From: Polyangiaceae bacterium
GTDB lineage: Bacteria; Myxococcota_A; Polyangia; Polyangiales; Polyangiaceae
Length of the DNA: 64,000 bases
Assembly: GCA_020633205.1 (NCBI GenBank)
Contig: JACKEB010000010.1
Span: 310,001 to 374,000, forward strand
Direction: 5' to 3'
The notes under the pieces are model-generated. The model saw nothing but the letters and a program-made list of their open reading frames with translations, ran no database searches and had not been told where the DNA came from. The first letter of the stretch is position 1. Every line of letters starts with the position of its first letter. Shown here in pieces: positions 55,084-63,813 of this stretch. Both the position numbers and the translations under genes were made by a program.

Positions 55084-55104
55084 GCGGCGACCCGAGTAGC
55101 GACT

Positions 55105-55905
55105 TCAGTCGCGGCGCCACTCCACGCGAGCGAAAGCCGCGTGGTTGTGGATGCTCTCTTGATTTTCCGCGTGGACTTCGAACCAGGCCACGCGCGGGTC
55201 CTCCCGCAGCGCGACCGCGACGTTGCGCACCATGTCTTCGACGAACACCGGGTTATCGTAGGCTTGCATGGTGACGTGGCGCTCGTCTGCGCGCTTGAGC
55301 AGCGGATAGACCGGTGCGCTGGCTGAGCGCTCTCCGAGCTCCACCAGCTCCTCGATCCAGATCATCGAGCGCTCCTCTAGATCTACGCTGCGCACCCGCA
55401 TGGTCAGCGCCGAGCGCTGGTTGTGCGCGCCGTAGTCGCTGATCGCTTTGGAGCAGGGGCAGAGGCTGGTCACCGGCACGGTGACCTCGAGCACGAAATC
55501 CTCTTCGTTTCCCTGGGGATTCGCCTTCGAGCGACCCTCGAAGCAGGAGTGGTAGTCCATGAGGGCGCTGGCGCCGCTGACAGGAGCTGAACGCTCGAGA
55601 AAGTAGGGGAACTCGAGGCGAATGCGCGCGTGCTCCGCGTCCAGCTTCTGCCGCAGGTCCGCGACGATGCGGGGCAACGTGTGCAAGCTCACCTCTCCCC
55701 GATTCTGCTCGAGGACCTCGATGAAACGGCTCATATGCGTGCCCTTGAACTCGTGGGGCAATGCAACGCTCATCTGAATCGTCGCCACGGTCTGCTGCCG
55801 CTCGCGCGCGCGATCCCACACGATAATCGGATAGCGCAGTCCGCTCACGCCCACCTCGTCGAGGGGTACGCCGCGGTCGTCGCGATGGCTCTGTAGGTCT
55901 TCCAT
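55105..55905 (-). CDS. folE2: GTP cyclohydrolase FolE2 (type IB)
   Basis: The 266-residue enzyme converts GTP to 7,8-dihydroneopterin triphosphate for folate and queuosine-type pathways. It matches the COG1469 family: VGVSGLRYPI, VALPHEFKGTHMSRF, the metal-binding TSLCPCSKAISDYGAHNQR with Cys149 and Cys151, and the C-terminal ENQESIHNH. Type IB enzymes work with metals other than zinc and are often Zur-regulated; no clear Zur box was found. It converges with the QueD-like gene with a 21-bp gap. Confidence 0.93.
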   Translation of the reverse strand: MEDLQSHRDDRGVPLDEVGVSGLRYPIIVWDRARERQQTVATIQMSVALPHEFKGTHMSRFIEVLEQNRGEVSLHTLPRIVADLRQKLDAEHARIRLEFPYFLERSAPVSGASALMDYHSCFEGRSKANPQGNEEDFVLEVTVPVTSLCPCSKAISDYGAHNQRSALTMRVRSVDLEERSMIWIEELVELGERSASAPVYPLLKRADERHVTMQAYDNPVFVEDMVRNVAVALREDPRVAWFEVHAENQESIHNHAAFARVEWRRD

Positions 55906-56084
55906 GGGCTCGGTTTACGCCGGCGGCGTTGAGTGGTCGCGGCGGGTGGGGCGAATCTGAACGACGAACGCTGGATCGTCCAGTGTGCGGGGGCGCTCCT
56001 CTCCCCCAAAAAACCGCGAGGATCGAGACACGACGCGGGAAGGGGCGCTGGGGATGACCACGAATCGCGCCGTTCCATCAGAAA

Positions 56085-56103
56085 ATAGGCCACTTTTGCC
56101 TAT
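56085..56103. promoter_or_regulatory. Inverted repeat in the folE2/MscS divergent region
   Basis: ATAGGC (56085-56090) and GCCTAT (56098-56103) form a palindrome around CACTTTT, in an AT-rich patch of the 225-bp divergent intergenic region, 28 bp before the MscS start. It is a candidate operator or short hairpin. Which gene it controls is unknown. Confidence 0.35.
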
Positions 56104-56130
56104 GGGACGCGCGCTGTGTAGGGTCGCAGG

Positions 56131-57072
56131 ATGCTGAGCGACTTCGGGCTCCGACCAGGAACCGCGATCTACCTGGGTGCGATTCTGGTAGGCGGGATCC
56201 TGCTGTTGATGCGCGCGCTCTTCTGGCTGCGCGTGACTCAGACTCAGCGCACGGAGCGCTTACAGCAGCGGCGCTACCTCGAAGCGATCAAGACCTCTTC
56301 GCCCCTCGAGGACTCGACCGCTACGGCCAAGGCGCGGGGACTCGAGAGCATCGACAAGCACACCACGGTGACTCGGCGGGTCGTGGTGCCGCTGGTGATC
56401 GGGTTGATGGCGATCCTCGCGGCACTGCCGTTCTTGGGGCAGCTACCAGCAGCCCTCCTGAGCGTGATGGTCGCCGCGGTGACGGTGTTTCTCGGCATGG
56501 CGGCGCGCCCCACGGTGGAGAACGCGTTCGCCGGGCTCGCGCTCGCGTGGTCGAAGCAGATCAACATCGGCGACACCGTGATGCTCGACGAGCTCTACGG
56601 AACCGTCGAAGACATCACGGTGACTCACACCACGCTGCGCGTGTGGGACTGGCGACGCTATGTGGTGCCGAACAGCCGCATGATGCAGAGCAACGTGATC
56701 AACTACTCGCTGAACGATCGCTACCTGTGGGCCTGCATCGAGTTCTGGGTGGCCCACGACAGCGATCTCGATCTGGTCGAGCAGCTCGCCCTCGAAGCGC
56801 CCATCGGGAGCACGAACTTCGTCCCCCACGAGGGTCCGTCCTTTTGGCTGATGGACATCAAGGAGACCGGCATCCAGTGCTGGCTCGCAGCGTGGGCGGA
56901 CACACCGAGCAGCGCCTGGAACCTGAAGCACGACATGCGCCGCGCCCTGCTGGCTGCGTTCCGCAAGCATGGGATCAAGACCCATGGTTACCGCCTGGAA
57001 CCGAGCGGCGGGTCCCCTCCCCTACTGGAAACAGAAGCACGGAAACCCGCTGAGGGCGACAAGCCAGCGTAG
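56131..57072 (+). CDS. MscS-family mechanosensitive channel
   Basis: The 313-residue inner-membrane protein has three or four membrane helices. The pore-lining helix and beta domain follow in typical MscS order: VMVAAVTVFLGMAARPTVENAFAGLALAWSKQINIGDTVMLDELYGTVEDITVTHTTLRVWDWRRYVVPNS. It should release osmolytes under membrane tension. It ends 64 bp before the phospholipase-C-like gene on the same strand. Confidence 0.9.
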   Translation: MLSDFGLRPGTAIYLGAILVGGILLLMRALFWLRVTQTQRTERLQQRRYLEAIKTSSPLEDSTATAKARGLESIDKHTTVTRRVVVPLVIGLMAILAALPFLGQLPAALLSVMVAAVTVFLGMAARPTVENAFAGLALAWSKQINIGDTVMLDELYGTVEDITVTHTTLRVWDWRRYVVPNSRMMQSNVINYSLNDRYLWACIEFWVAHDSDLDLVEQLALEAPIGSTNFVPHEGPSFWLMDIKETGIQCWLAAWADTPSSAWNLKHDMRRALLAAFRKHGIKTHGYRLEPSGGSPPLLETEARKPAEGDKPA

Positions 57073-57136
57073 CCTAGCCCCACGCAGAGGAACGAGGCGC
57101 TTTTCCCCACGGCGGTTCTCCGATAGAAACACGAAC

Positions 57137-59098
57137 ATGGGGCTTGTTGGATCCGCGCGAGAAAGACGTCGACGGTTCGTTGCTCGGAACAAGAGGGTTT
57201 GGGGGTTAGGTCAGGCGTTGGTCTTCGTGGCGGCGCTGCTGGGCACTTGGCTGAGCCCAGGTGAAGCCAAAGCCTGGCTCTTTCATGAGCACCACGAGCT
57301 AGGTCTGTACAGCGTCTACCGTCTCGCGCCGAGCCGGCGAGCCCAAATCGAGAAGCTCTGGAAGGAGTGGCGAGAGCACGTCAATCGCGGCAACCGGCTG
57401 TGCAAGAGCGCGGCAGCAGGCAAGAGCCGCAAGCTCTGTTCAGGAGCCGACTGCGCCACGGTGCCCGGCACCGAAGACGACGTCGGTGACTGCGTCGACT
57501 TCGCGATGCTCCCCGCCATCGCTGCGGATCACTCCTGTACACCGGACGAGCTGACGCAGACCGTGTTGAACGCCGACTGGCTGCGTGAGATCGTGCGCAT
57601 CGCGTTCCGCACCCGCGCGCTGATCGAGCAAGCGAAGGACTCCGACGCCCGGCTCGACGCGTGGCACGGGACCCACATCAAAAACGAGATGGCGGACGAC
57701 AAGTACTTGAGCCGCGCGGACGCCAACAACGCCCACTTCATGTTGGTGCGCAAGACGGCGGACACCCTCGACACGTACTTGGCGCGCAGCGTCGACCCAG
57801 CGCAACCCGTAAACTCCGTCGCTCTGTACGTGCTCTACCACCGCGCCGCCCTCGAGCTCGGGCTCTCGCTCAGCAAGATGACCCCAAGCGAGGCCGGGTA
57901 CTTCGACCTGTTGGCGCAGGCGATGATGAGCGAGGCTTTTGCCCTGCATTTCCTCGAGGATTCGTTCTCCGCGGGACACATCGTCGGCACCTGGGGCATC
58001 AGCCCGGAGCGCATGGGCACTCACGACTACTACTGTGAAAACGGCATCGACGCCCACACCTGGGACGGCAGTCGCTACACCGCCAAGGGCGACGGCAACA
58101 TGCAGCCCAAGGACGTGAACCACAGTGTTCCTGCCCTGACGGAGAGCCTGAGCCAGTTCGTGGACGCGACGCTCGGGGACTACAGCATCCGGGACGGAGC
58201 GCCTCACATCTCCAAGGCTGAGGCGCTGCGCTTGATGCGCATCGACTCGTGTACGGCGACTCAGCTTCCAAGCGGCCAGGAAGACTTCGCGCTCAGCTCG
58301 CTGAGCTCGGCGGTGCTGGTCCAAACCATCGAACCGGGGCTTGGACCGAAGGACGCGTACCTGCCGCGCTTCCGCAACGAAGTGGGTGCGTTTGCACGCT
58401 TCTACTCCGGATTCCGCTTGGGAGGGAACTTCGGTGGCTATCAGAGCCCGGCCCCGTTCTACGCGCCGCGCCCCCGCGGGGATCTCGAGGTGGGCTTCGG
58501 TGTTGGCTACGGCTTCGAGGGCATCGTGACACGTTCCACTGATGGCGTTGTGTTCGCTCAGCTGACGGGGATCGCGCAGTCCAAAGAAAAGGACCTAGTG
58601 TGTCCTGACCCGTGTGAGGACGACCGCACCCTCGCTGGTGATGGCGATCGAGTGCCGTCGCGCCTTGGGCTCGGGATCCGCCTCCGCGTCCCTAACCTGC
58701 TGTTTCCTGGGGACTCACTGATCGCAGTCCCGCTGACCATGCTGTTCGATTTCCACGCGGGGAAACGCCTCGCGCTGAAGGCGGCGGACGGCGGCGTGGG
58801 CGGTCTGTGGCGCCGCTCAGGCAAGGGTCAGTTCGTGCTATTCCGCGAGGTTGGCGTGAACATCTACGGGCTTCTGTTCGGGACTCCGGTGTTTCGCCGC
58901 AGTGATGGTGTGCGCGAGGAGTTCACTTCCGTGGAGGTGGACCTGCCTTGGTACGAGTACCGGCCGCTGCGCCGCTTCAATACGGATCAGACCTCCACCT
59001 TGATGCTCCAGGTCGGAACTTCTGGGGACTTCAACCGCTACGGTCACGCTTTCTTGCTGTACGCGAGGGTCGGCTTCGACGGCCGGGTGTACTTCTAG
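57137..59098 (+). CDS. Secreted zinc-phospholipase-C-like protein with C-terminal extension
   Basis: The 653-residue protein has a signal peptide predicted to end EAKA, leaving Trp47 as the mature N-terminus, exactly as in zinc-dependent phospholipase C, where the N-terminal Trp ligates zinc. It continues WLFHEHHELG. Further likely ligands are HGTHIKNEM, HFLEDSFSAGHI (His271 onward; the PLC/S1-P1-like helix) and GTHDYY (His296, Asp297). The remaining 320 residues are beta-rich and end LLYARVGFDGRVYF, resembling a barrel terminus. It is probably an exported or outer-membrane lipase-like enzyme. Only 10 bp separate it from the kinase gene. Confidence 0.68.
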   Translation: MGLVGSARERRRRFVARNKRVWGLGQALVFVAALLGTWLSPGEAKAWLFHEHHELGLYSVYRLAPSRRAQIEKLWKEWREHVNRGNRLCKSAAAGKSRKLCSGADCATVPGTEDDVGDCVDFAMLPAIAADHSCTPDELTQTVLNADWLREIVRIAFRTRALIEQAKDSDARLDAWHGTHIKNEMADDKYLSRADANNAHFMLVRKTADTLDTYLARSVDPAQPVNSVALYVLYHRAALELGLSLSKMTPSEAGYFDLLAQAMMSEAFALHFLEDSFSAGHIVGTWGISPERMGTHDYYCENGIDAHTWDGSRYTAKGDGNMQPKDVNHSVPALTESLSQFVDATLGDYSIRDGAPHISKAEALRLMRIDSCTATQLPSGQEDFALSSLSSAVLVQTIEPGLGPKDAYLPRFRNEVGAFARFYSGFRLGGNFGGYQSPAPFYAPRPRGDLEVGFGVGYGFEGIVTRSTDGVVFAQLTGIAQSKEKDLVCPDPCEDDRTLAGDGDRVPSRLGLGIRLRVPNLLFPGDSLIAVPLTMLFDFHAGKRLALKAADGGVGGLWRRSGKGQFVLFREVGVNIYGLLFGTPVFRRSDGVREEFTSVEVDLPWYEYRPLRRFNTDQTSTLMLQVGTSGDFNRYGHAFLLYARVGFDGRVYF

Positions 59099-59108
59099 CC
59101 GCGAACCT

Positions 59109-61121
59109 GTGACAGGATGGGCCGGAGTGTCGGTGATCCCCATCCACCCAGCGGACGAGCGGCTCGAGGGGCTGATCGGCCACAGCGTGCCTTCGGGGTT
59201 ACCGAACACCCAGTACCAGGTGGTGCGGATCCTCGGCAGCGGTGGGATGGCTGTCGTCGTGCTCGCGCTCCGTCACGACCCGTTTGGCGTGGCACCCGCG
59301 GTGCTCAAGATCCTCACACCGCGCTTCGTGGGGAACGCGGGGAACACCGCCACGCTATCGCTACTCAAGGAGGCGCAGGCCCTGAGCGCACTCAACGAGC
59401 AAGTGCCGCCGACTCCCTACGTCGTGAGGTTGCTCGACACGGGGACGCTACACATCTCCCTGACTCAGCACCCAAGCCAACCCGGCACGGTGCTCGAGCT
59501 CGGATGGCTGGCCCTCGAGTATATCCATGGGGATGCAGAAGGCACGACGCTGGGGGAGCGGGTGCGCTACAGCCTCGAACGCACCCGGGCGGCGTTCGAT
59601 CCGTTGCGCGCAGCGGACTGTCTGAACGACATCAGCCAAGGTCTGAGCGCGGTGCACGCCATGGGGATCCTTCACCGCGACGTGAAGCCCAACAACGTGT
59701 TGTGTTCGGGCTTCGGCGACCGCGAGAGCTTCAAGATCGCTGACTTCGGCATCAGCCGCAGCGAGGACGCGGGCACCTTCGTCAGCGCGGGCGTTGGAAC
59801 ACCTGGCTACACCGCGCCGGAGCAGCTCTACACCCAGGGAGCGAAGCTCGGCCCCGCGAGCGACGTGTTTGGGCTCGCAGGCATCGCCTACTTCGTGCTG
59901 ACCGGCAGGGATATGTTCCGCTTCGAGACCATGGTCGACATGGTGCGCACCATTTCCTCCCCGGCACGGCCGAGCATCCGGGAGAGTGAGCACCTCGCCC
60001 AAGACCTGAAGCGCTCCACGGCAGCGTGCGACGCCATCGACGCATTGCTCGCGCGCAGTACCTCGGCGAAGCCGAGCGAGCGGCCGCAAACCACTTTAGA
60101 GTTCGCGGAGGAAGTCCGCCGCGCACTCCACATCCCCACCGGCTTGGGCCGTACCACGATGAGCCGTATGCCAGCGCACGCGGAGCACGCGGCTCCGTCG
60201 AGGGTTGGCTGGCAGTGGCTCACGCGTCAGCGCGGCTTCACGGATCCGTACGGTAACGTGAGCGACGAGTACGTGATCAGCGCCGCATTCGACGGTGCCC
60301 AAGGCTGCCTTTCGACGACGAACCGGAGCCTCGTCTACTGGGATGGTCGACTTTGGCGCGGTGTCCCGGCGCGTGGAGGCGCAGGCCTCGATGCGGTCCA
60401 CTGCATGGGCGCTGGCGAGTGGCTCGTGGCGAGCCGCGACGGCGGAGTGCACCGGTTCACCTATCAGGGTCTGGAAGAGATCGTTCGGGGAACCGGACAG
60501 CGTTACGAGCGCCTGTGCGGGGTGATGCGCCAGGTGATTGTCCTGGTGAGCCAGGAGCGGTCACGCTTCGCGCCCCCCGGGCCACCGGTGCTGCACCGCC
60601 TCACGCGTCACGGCATGCTCGAGCCCTTCCCCTTGGAGCACTTCGCGTGCGTGAACGACATCGCGCGCTTGGATACCATGCGCTGGCTCGTCGTCGGCCG
60701 AGGGCACCAGGGTCAAGGGCTGGTGGCGATCTTTCATCCGATGGCAGGCCACCTCGACTGGGTCGAGGCGCCCGCCAACACCGCGTACCTCGCCTGTGCG
60801 ACGAATCCCGACCACGGCCGCGGCATCGTCGTTGGAACCCAGGGCTGCGTGGTGATCATCGACGAGGACGATATCCGCGCGGAACGGATGGGCACCCCAG
60901 CACCGCTTTCCGTGGCCTGCTTCGATCCGAGCGGTGGAGCTTGGACGGCGACCGCTGGCAGCCTCTACTACCTGGCGCCAGACCCTCGCTCTCGCTGGCA
61001 GTGTCCGTGGCACGACCCGGCGTGGACCGCACCATTCGCGAGTATCCACGCGAGCGGCGGCGTGGTGCTTGCGTTGACTGCCGACGGCTCAATCCTCGAG
61101 GGCCTGGGCAACCTGCGTTAG
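59109..61121 (+). CDS. Ser/Thr protein kinase with C-terminal beta-propeller-like domain
   Basis: The 670-residue protein has an N-terminal Hanks kinase domain (about 35-335): GSGGMAVVVLA, PAVLKIL (ATP Lys), HRDVKPNN (about 188-195), ADFGISR (about 210) and GTPGYTAPEQ. There is no transmembrane helix. The C-terminal half (about 375-670) consists of WD/Kelch-like four-stranded units (RSLVYWDGRLWRGVPARGG, HCMGAGEWLVASRDGGVHRFTYQ, VVGTQGCVVIIDEDD), suggesting a propeller sensor or substrate platform. GTG 59109 is used, 10 bp after the phospholipase-C-like gene, implying coexpression. Confidence 0.87.
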   Translation: MTGWAGVSVIPIHPADERLEGLIGHSVPSGLPNTQYQVVRILGSGGMAVVVLALRHDPFGVAPAVLKILTPRFVGNAGNTATLSLLKEAQALSALNEQVPPTPYVVRLLDTGTLHISLTQHPSQPGTVLELGWLALEYIHGDAEGTTLGERVRYSLERTRAAFDPLRAADCLNDISQGLSAVHAMGILHRDVKPNNVLCSGFGDRESFKIADFGISRSEDAGTFVSAGVGTPGYTAPEQLYTQGAKLGPASDVFGLAGIAYFVLTGRDMFRFETMVDMVRTISSPARPSIRESEHLAQDLKRSTAACDAIDALLARSTSAKPSERPQTTLEFAEEVRRALHIPTGLGRTTMSRMPAHAEHAAPSRVGWQWLTRQRGFTDPYGNVSDEYVISAAFDGAQGCLSTTNRSLVYWDGRLWRGVPARGGAGLDAVHCMGAGEWLVASRDGGVHRFTYQGLEEIVRGTGQRYERLCGVMRQVIVLVSQERSRFAPPGPPVLHRLTRHGMLEPFPLEHFACVNDIARLDTMRWLVVGRGHQGQGLVAIFHPMAGHLDWVEAPANTAYLACATNPDHGRGIVVGTQGCVVIIDEDDIRAERMGTPAPLSVACFDPSGGAWTATAGSLYYLAPDPRSRWQCPWHDPAWTAPFASIHASGGVVLALTADGSILEGLGNLR

Positions 61122-61173
61122 CACTGGATTGCAAGGCTCGACGCGACGCTGGGCCGGTCTTAAGCCCCGCTCA

Positions 61174-62724
61174 GTGAAGCGCACGCTGTTCTTCGTTGGC
61201 CCGTGGGACCTGAACCGGGAGTTGCCGTGTGTCCCGCGAGAGGCGAACGAGGGCCGTGTGCTCCTCGTGGAGTCCGAGGCAAAGGGTAGCGCGCTGCCCT
61301 ATCACCGCCAGAAGCTGGTGTTGGTGCTTTCCGCGATGCACCACTTCGCAAAGGAGCTGCGGGCCGACGGCTACACGGCGCGGGTCACGCGCGCGGAGAG
61401 CTACGTGGCAGCACTCCGCGCGGAAATTGAGATAACCAAAGCAGAGCGCGTGGTCGCGCTGCGCCCCCGAGAGTGGGGCCTTGAGCGTGCCCTCGAGGCA
61501 GCTCGGGACTCGCTGGGCGCACCCCTGGAGCTCTTCGATGACGGCGGCGAGGGTAGCCACTTCTTGCTGTCTCGGGAGGAGTTCCGTGCCTGGGCGGACG
61601 GCAAGCGGCAGCTCAGGATGCACGATTTCTATGTCTGGATGCGCAAGCGCACCGGCTACCTGATGGATGGCAACCAACCCATTGGCGGCCAGTGGTCATT
61701 CGACGCCAAGAATCGCCAACACGCCCGAGGCACCCAGCCACCTCGTGTTCCGCGCCACACGCCGGACCCTCTCACTCAGCAAATCATGAAACGGGTGGCG
61801 CGTTGGCCGAATCACTGGGGCAGCGTCGAAGGCTTCGGCTGGCCGGTCACTCGCGCGGCCGCCATCGAAGAACTCGACCACTTCTTTCAATTCCGCGCGG
61901 AGAGCTTTGGGCGCTACCAGGACGCCATGCTGCAAGGCGAAGCCTTCCTCTGGCACTCGCTGATTTCCCCAAGCATCAACCTGAGCTTGCTCTCACCTCG
62001 GGAGGTCTGCGAGCGCATCCAGCTCGAATTCACACGCGGCTCACTCCCGATCGAAAGCGCCGAAGGCCTGCTACGCCAGGTGCTGGGCTGGCGCGAGTTC
62101 ATCCGCGGGATTTACTGGCGACGCATGCCCGAGCTACGCACGGCGAACCTGCTCGGCGCGACCCGTCCCCTGCCCGACTTCTTCTGGGAGCCGGAGAAGA
62201 CGGACCTCGAGTGCCTGCGTCAGAGCGTCGGGCACGTCCGCGATCACGGCTACGCACACCACATCCAGCGCCTGATGGTGCAAGGCAACTTCGCACTGCT
62301 CGCTGGAGTCGACCCGTTGCAAATCTCCCACTGGTTCTGGGCGGCCTTCGTCGACGCCTATGAATGGGTGGAGCTACCCAATGTAGTCGGCATGGCCGTG
62401 TACGCCGACGACACCTTCACCACCAAGCCGTACGCTGCATCAGGGAACTACATCGCGAAGATGAGCGACTACTGCAAGTCTTGCCCCTACGACGTGAAGC
62501 AGCGAAGCGGGCCAGAAGCTTGCCCTTACAACTCACTGTTCTGGTCGTTCATGCAGCGGCATCGCGCGCGGCTGAGCCAGAACCCGCGGCTCGCAGTGCT
62601 CTACAAGAGCTGGGACAAGCTGCCTCAAGACGAGCAACGCGCCACGCTGAGCACCGCCGAGCGTTTCCTCGCGGCACTGCAACCGCCAGAGGCAGCGTGG
62701 AGCTTCGATGACGATGCGTGTTAG
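61174..62724 (+). CDS. Iron-sulfur bacterial cryptochrome/photolyase (FeS-BCP, (6-4) type)
   Basis: The 516-residue flavoprotein belongs to the deoxyribodipyrimidine photolyase-related family typified by Agrobacterium PhrB, which repairs (6-4) photoproducts using FAD, a lumazine antenna and a 4Fe-4S cluster. Cys347, Cys434, Cys437 and Cys450 match the spacing of the PhrB cluster ligands almost exactly (87, 3 and 13 apart). FAD-site motifs include GQWSFDAKNRQ, WREFIRGIYW and HHIQRLMVQGNF. GTG 61174 is preferred over TTG 61129. It overlaps the convergent DedA gene by 4 bp. Confidence 0.92.
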   Translation: MKRTLFFVGPWDLNRELPCVPREANEGRVLLVESEAKGSALPYHRQKLVLVLSAMHHFAKELRADGYTARVTRAESYVAALRAEIEITKAERVVALRPREWGLERALEAARDSLGAPLELFDDGGEGSHFLLSREEFRAWADGKRQLRMHDFYVWMRKRTGYLMDGNQPIGGQWSFDAKNRQHARGTQPPRVPRHTPDPLTQQIMKRVARWPNHWGSVEGFGWPVTRAAAIEELDHFFQFRAESFGRYQDAMLQGEAFLWHSLISPSINLSLLSPREVCERIQLEFTRGSLPIESAEGLLRQVLGWREFIRGIYWRRMPELRTANLLGATRPLPDFFWEPEKTDLECLRQSVGHVRDHGYAHHIQRLMVQGNFALLAGVDPLQISHWFWAAFVDAYEWVELPNVVGMAVYADDTFTTKPYAASGNYIAKMSDYCKSCPYDVKQRSGPEACPYNSLFWSFMQRHRARLSQNPRLAVLYKSWDKLPQDEQRATLSTAERFLAALQPPEAAWSFDDDAC

Positions 62725-63275
62725 CCTCGCCGACGCTCAAGCCAGCGTCGGAACCAGACCAGTAGCAACACGCCTGACGCGAACGCAATCACCCAGCCTT
62801 CGAAGCGCTTGACCTCGGCGAATACCAGCTCGAGCGACTGCCCAAACACGTAACCCAGCGCCCCGACCACGAGCGCCCAGAGCGCAGCCCCGACAACGTT
62901 GTAGCGAGCGAAGACTGCAGGCTTGATCCCGCTCGCACCGACGAGCAGCGGCGTCACGCTGCGCACCCCGTAGACGAAACGAAACCCAAGCAGTACCGCT
63001 GCTCGCCGCTTTTCAAGCAAGCGCGCGACCCGTTCCGTTCGTGCCCTGAGCCGTGGCCGCCGTTCAATCCACTCGTGTCCGGCGTAGCGCCCGAAGAAGA
63101 AGGCGATCTGATCCCCGAGGAGACTGCCGACGAACGCGCACAGCATCACGAGCGGCAACGACAGGTAGCCCCGGTGTGCAAAGTACGCTCCGACTATCAG
63201 CACCGTCTCTCCCTCGAGCATCGCGCCAACGAGCACCGCCCAGTAGCCGTAGCTCGAGACCCAGTGTTCAATCAT
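62721..63275 (-). CDS. DedA/SNARE-associated family membrane protein
   Basis: The 184-residue inner-membrane protein has the DedA hallmarks: an early acidic helix GAMLEGETVLIVGAYFAHRG, the GxxxGDQIAFFFGRYAG segment, and the Arg-containing RFVYGVRSVTPLLVGASGI, followed by two C-terminal helices. DedA proteins act in proton-motive-force-linked lipid-carrier (C55-P) or phospholipid translocation. ATG 63275 is used; the longer frame to 63335 would run into the neighbouring gene. Confidence 0.9.
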   Translation of the reverse strand: MIEHWVSSYGYWAVLVGAMLEGETVLIVGAYFAHRGYLSLPLVMLCAFVGSLLGDQIAFFFGRYAGHEWIERRPRLRARTERVARLLEKRRAAVLLGFRFVYGVRSVTPLLVGASGIKPAVFARYNVVGAALWALVVGALGYVFGQSLELVFAEVKRFEGWVIAFASGVLLLVWFRRWLERRRG

Positions 63276-63300
63276 CTCGTCGGTGAGGGCTCCGTGAGCT

Positions 63301-63813
63301 TCACTCCTCGAGAGGCTCCACCGAGCGCAGGCCAATCACGGATCGACCATGATTCTCCAGCTCGATGGAGAGAGCGGTGTCGTCGGTGAGGAATAGCGGC
63401 AGCGGCCTCCCCAGCATGAGCTGACTCGAATCCGCAAGCCCAAGTCGATCGAACCACCTGGTGGGCGCGATGGACTTTGCTGGCATCGATTTCTCCTTGG
63501 CCTTGGCAATGTAGAGGCGGAATGCGGTGGTCAACTCTCGCCGAAGGTGTTCAGGCGCCTTGGAGATAAAGTAACTCATCTCCGTGAGGATATGAGGAGT
63601 CGTTATCCAACGCGTGACCTTGTCGCATGCCAGGTTGACCAGCTCGCGATGCAATGGCCCGCGACGATCCTTGGTCAGTCGCCAGTCGGCCGGAGTCCTG
63701 TGGCTAGGAAGTATTAGGAAGCCGAGAGCGTTCGTGTCCAATACGACGCCGGACTGCTGATGACGTTGCACGATACGCAAGAAATCTCGCCGCGAGAGGA
63801 ACTCTGCCACCAT
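63301..63813 (-). CDS. PIN-domain protein, probable toxin-type nuclease
   Basis: The 170-residue protein has PIN-fold signatures: VVLDTNALGF (first acidic residue), ILTEMSYF (Glu), RLGLADSSQLML (Asp) and LTDDTALSIELENHG (Asp), the usual four acidic metal ligands of PIN ribonucleases. The ATG at 63813 overlaps the stop of the upstream gene by one base (TGATG), the coupling typical of toxin-antitoxin pairs. A GTG at 63816 is also possible. The RNA target is unknown. Confidence 0.75.
   Translation of the reverse strand: MVAEFLSRRDFLRIVQRHQQSGVVLDTNALGFLILPSHRTPADWRLTKDRRGPLHRELVNLACDKVTRWITTPHILTEMSYFISKAPEHLRRELTTAFRLYIAKAKEKSMPAKSIAPTRWFDRLGLADSSQLMLGRPLPLFLTDDTALSIELENHGRSVIGLRSVEPLEE

Noticed and set aside
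56085..56103. Zur box controlling folE2
   Set aside because: The inverted repeat ATAGGC...GCCTAT does not resemble the AT-rich Zur consensus and lies nearer the MscS start.
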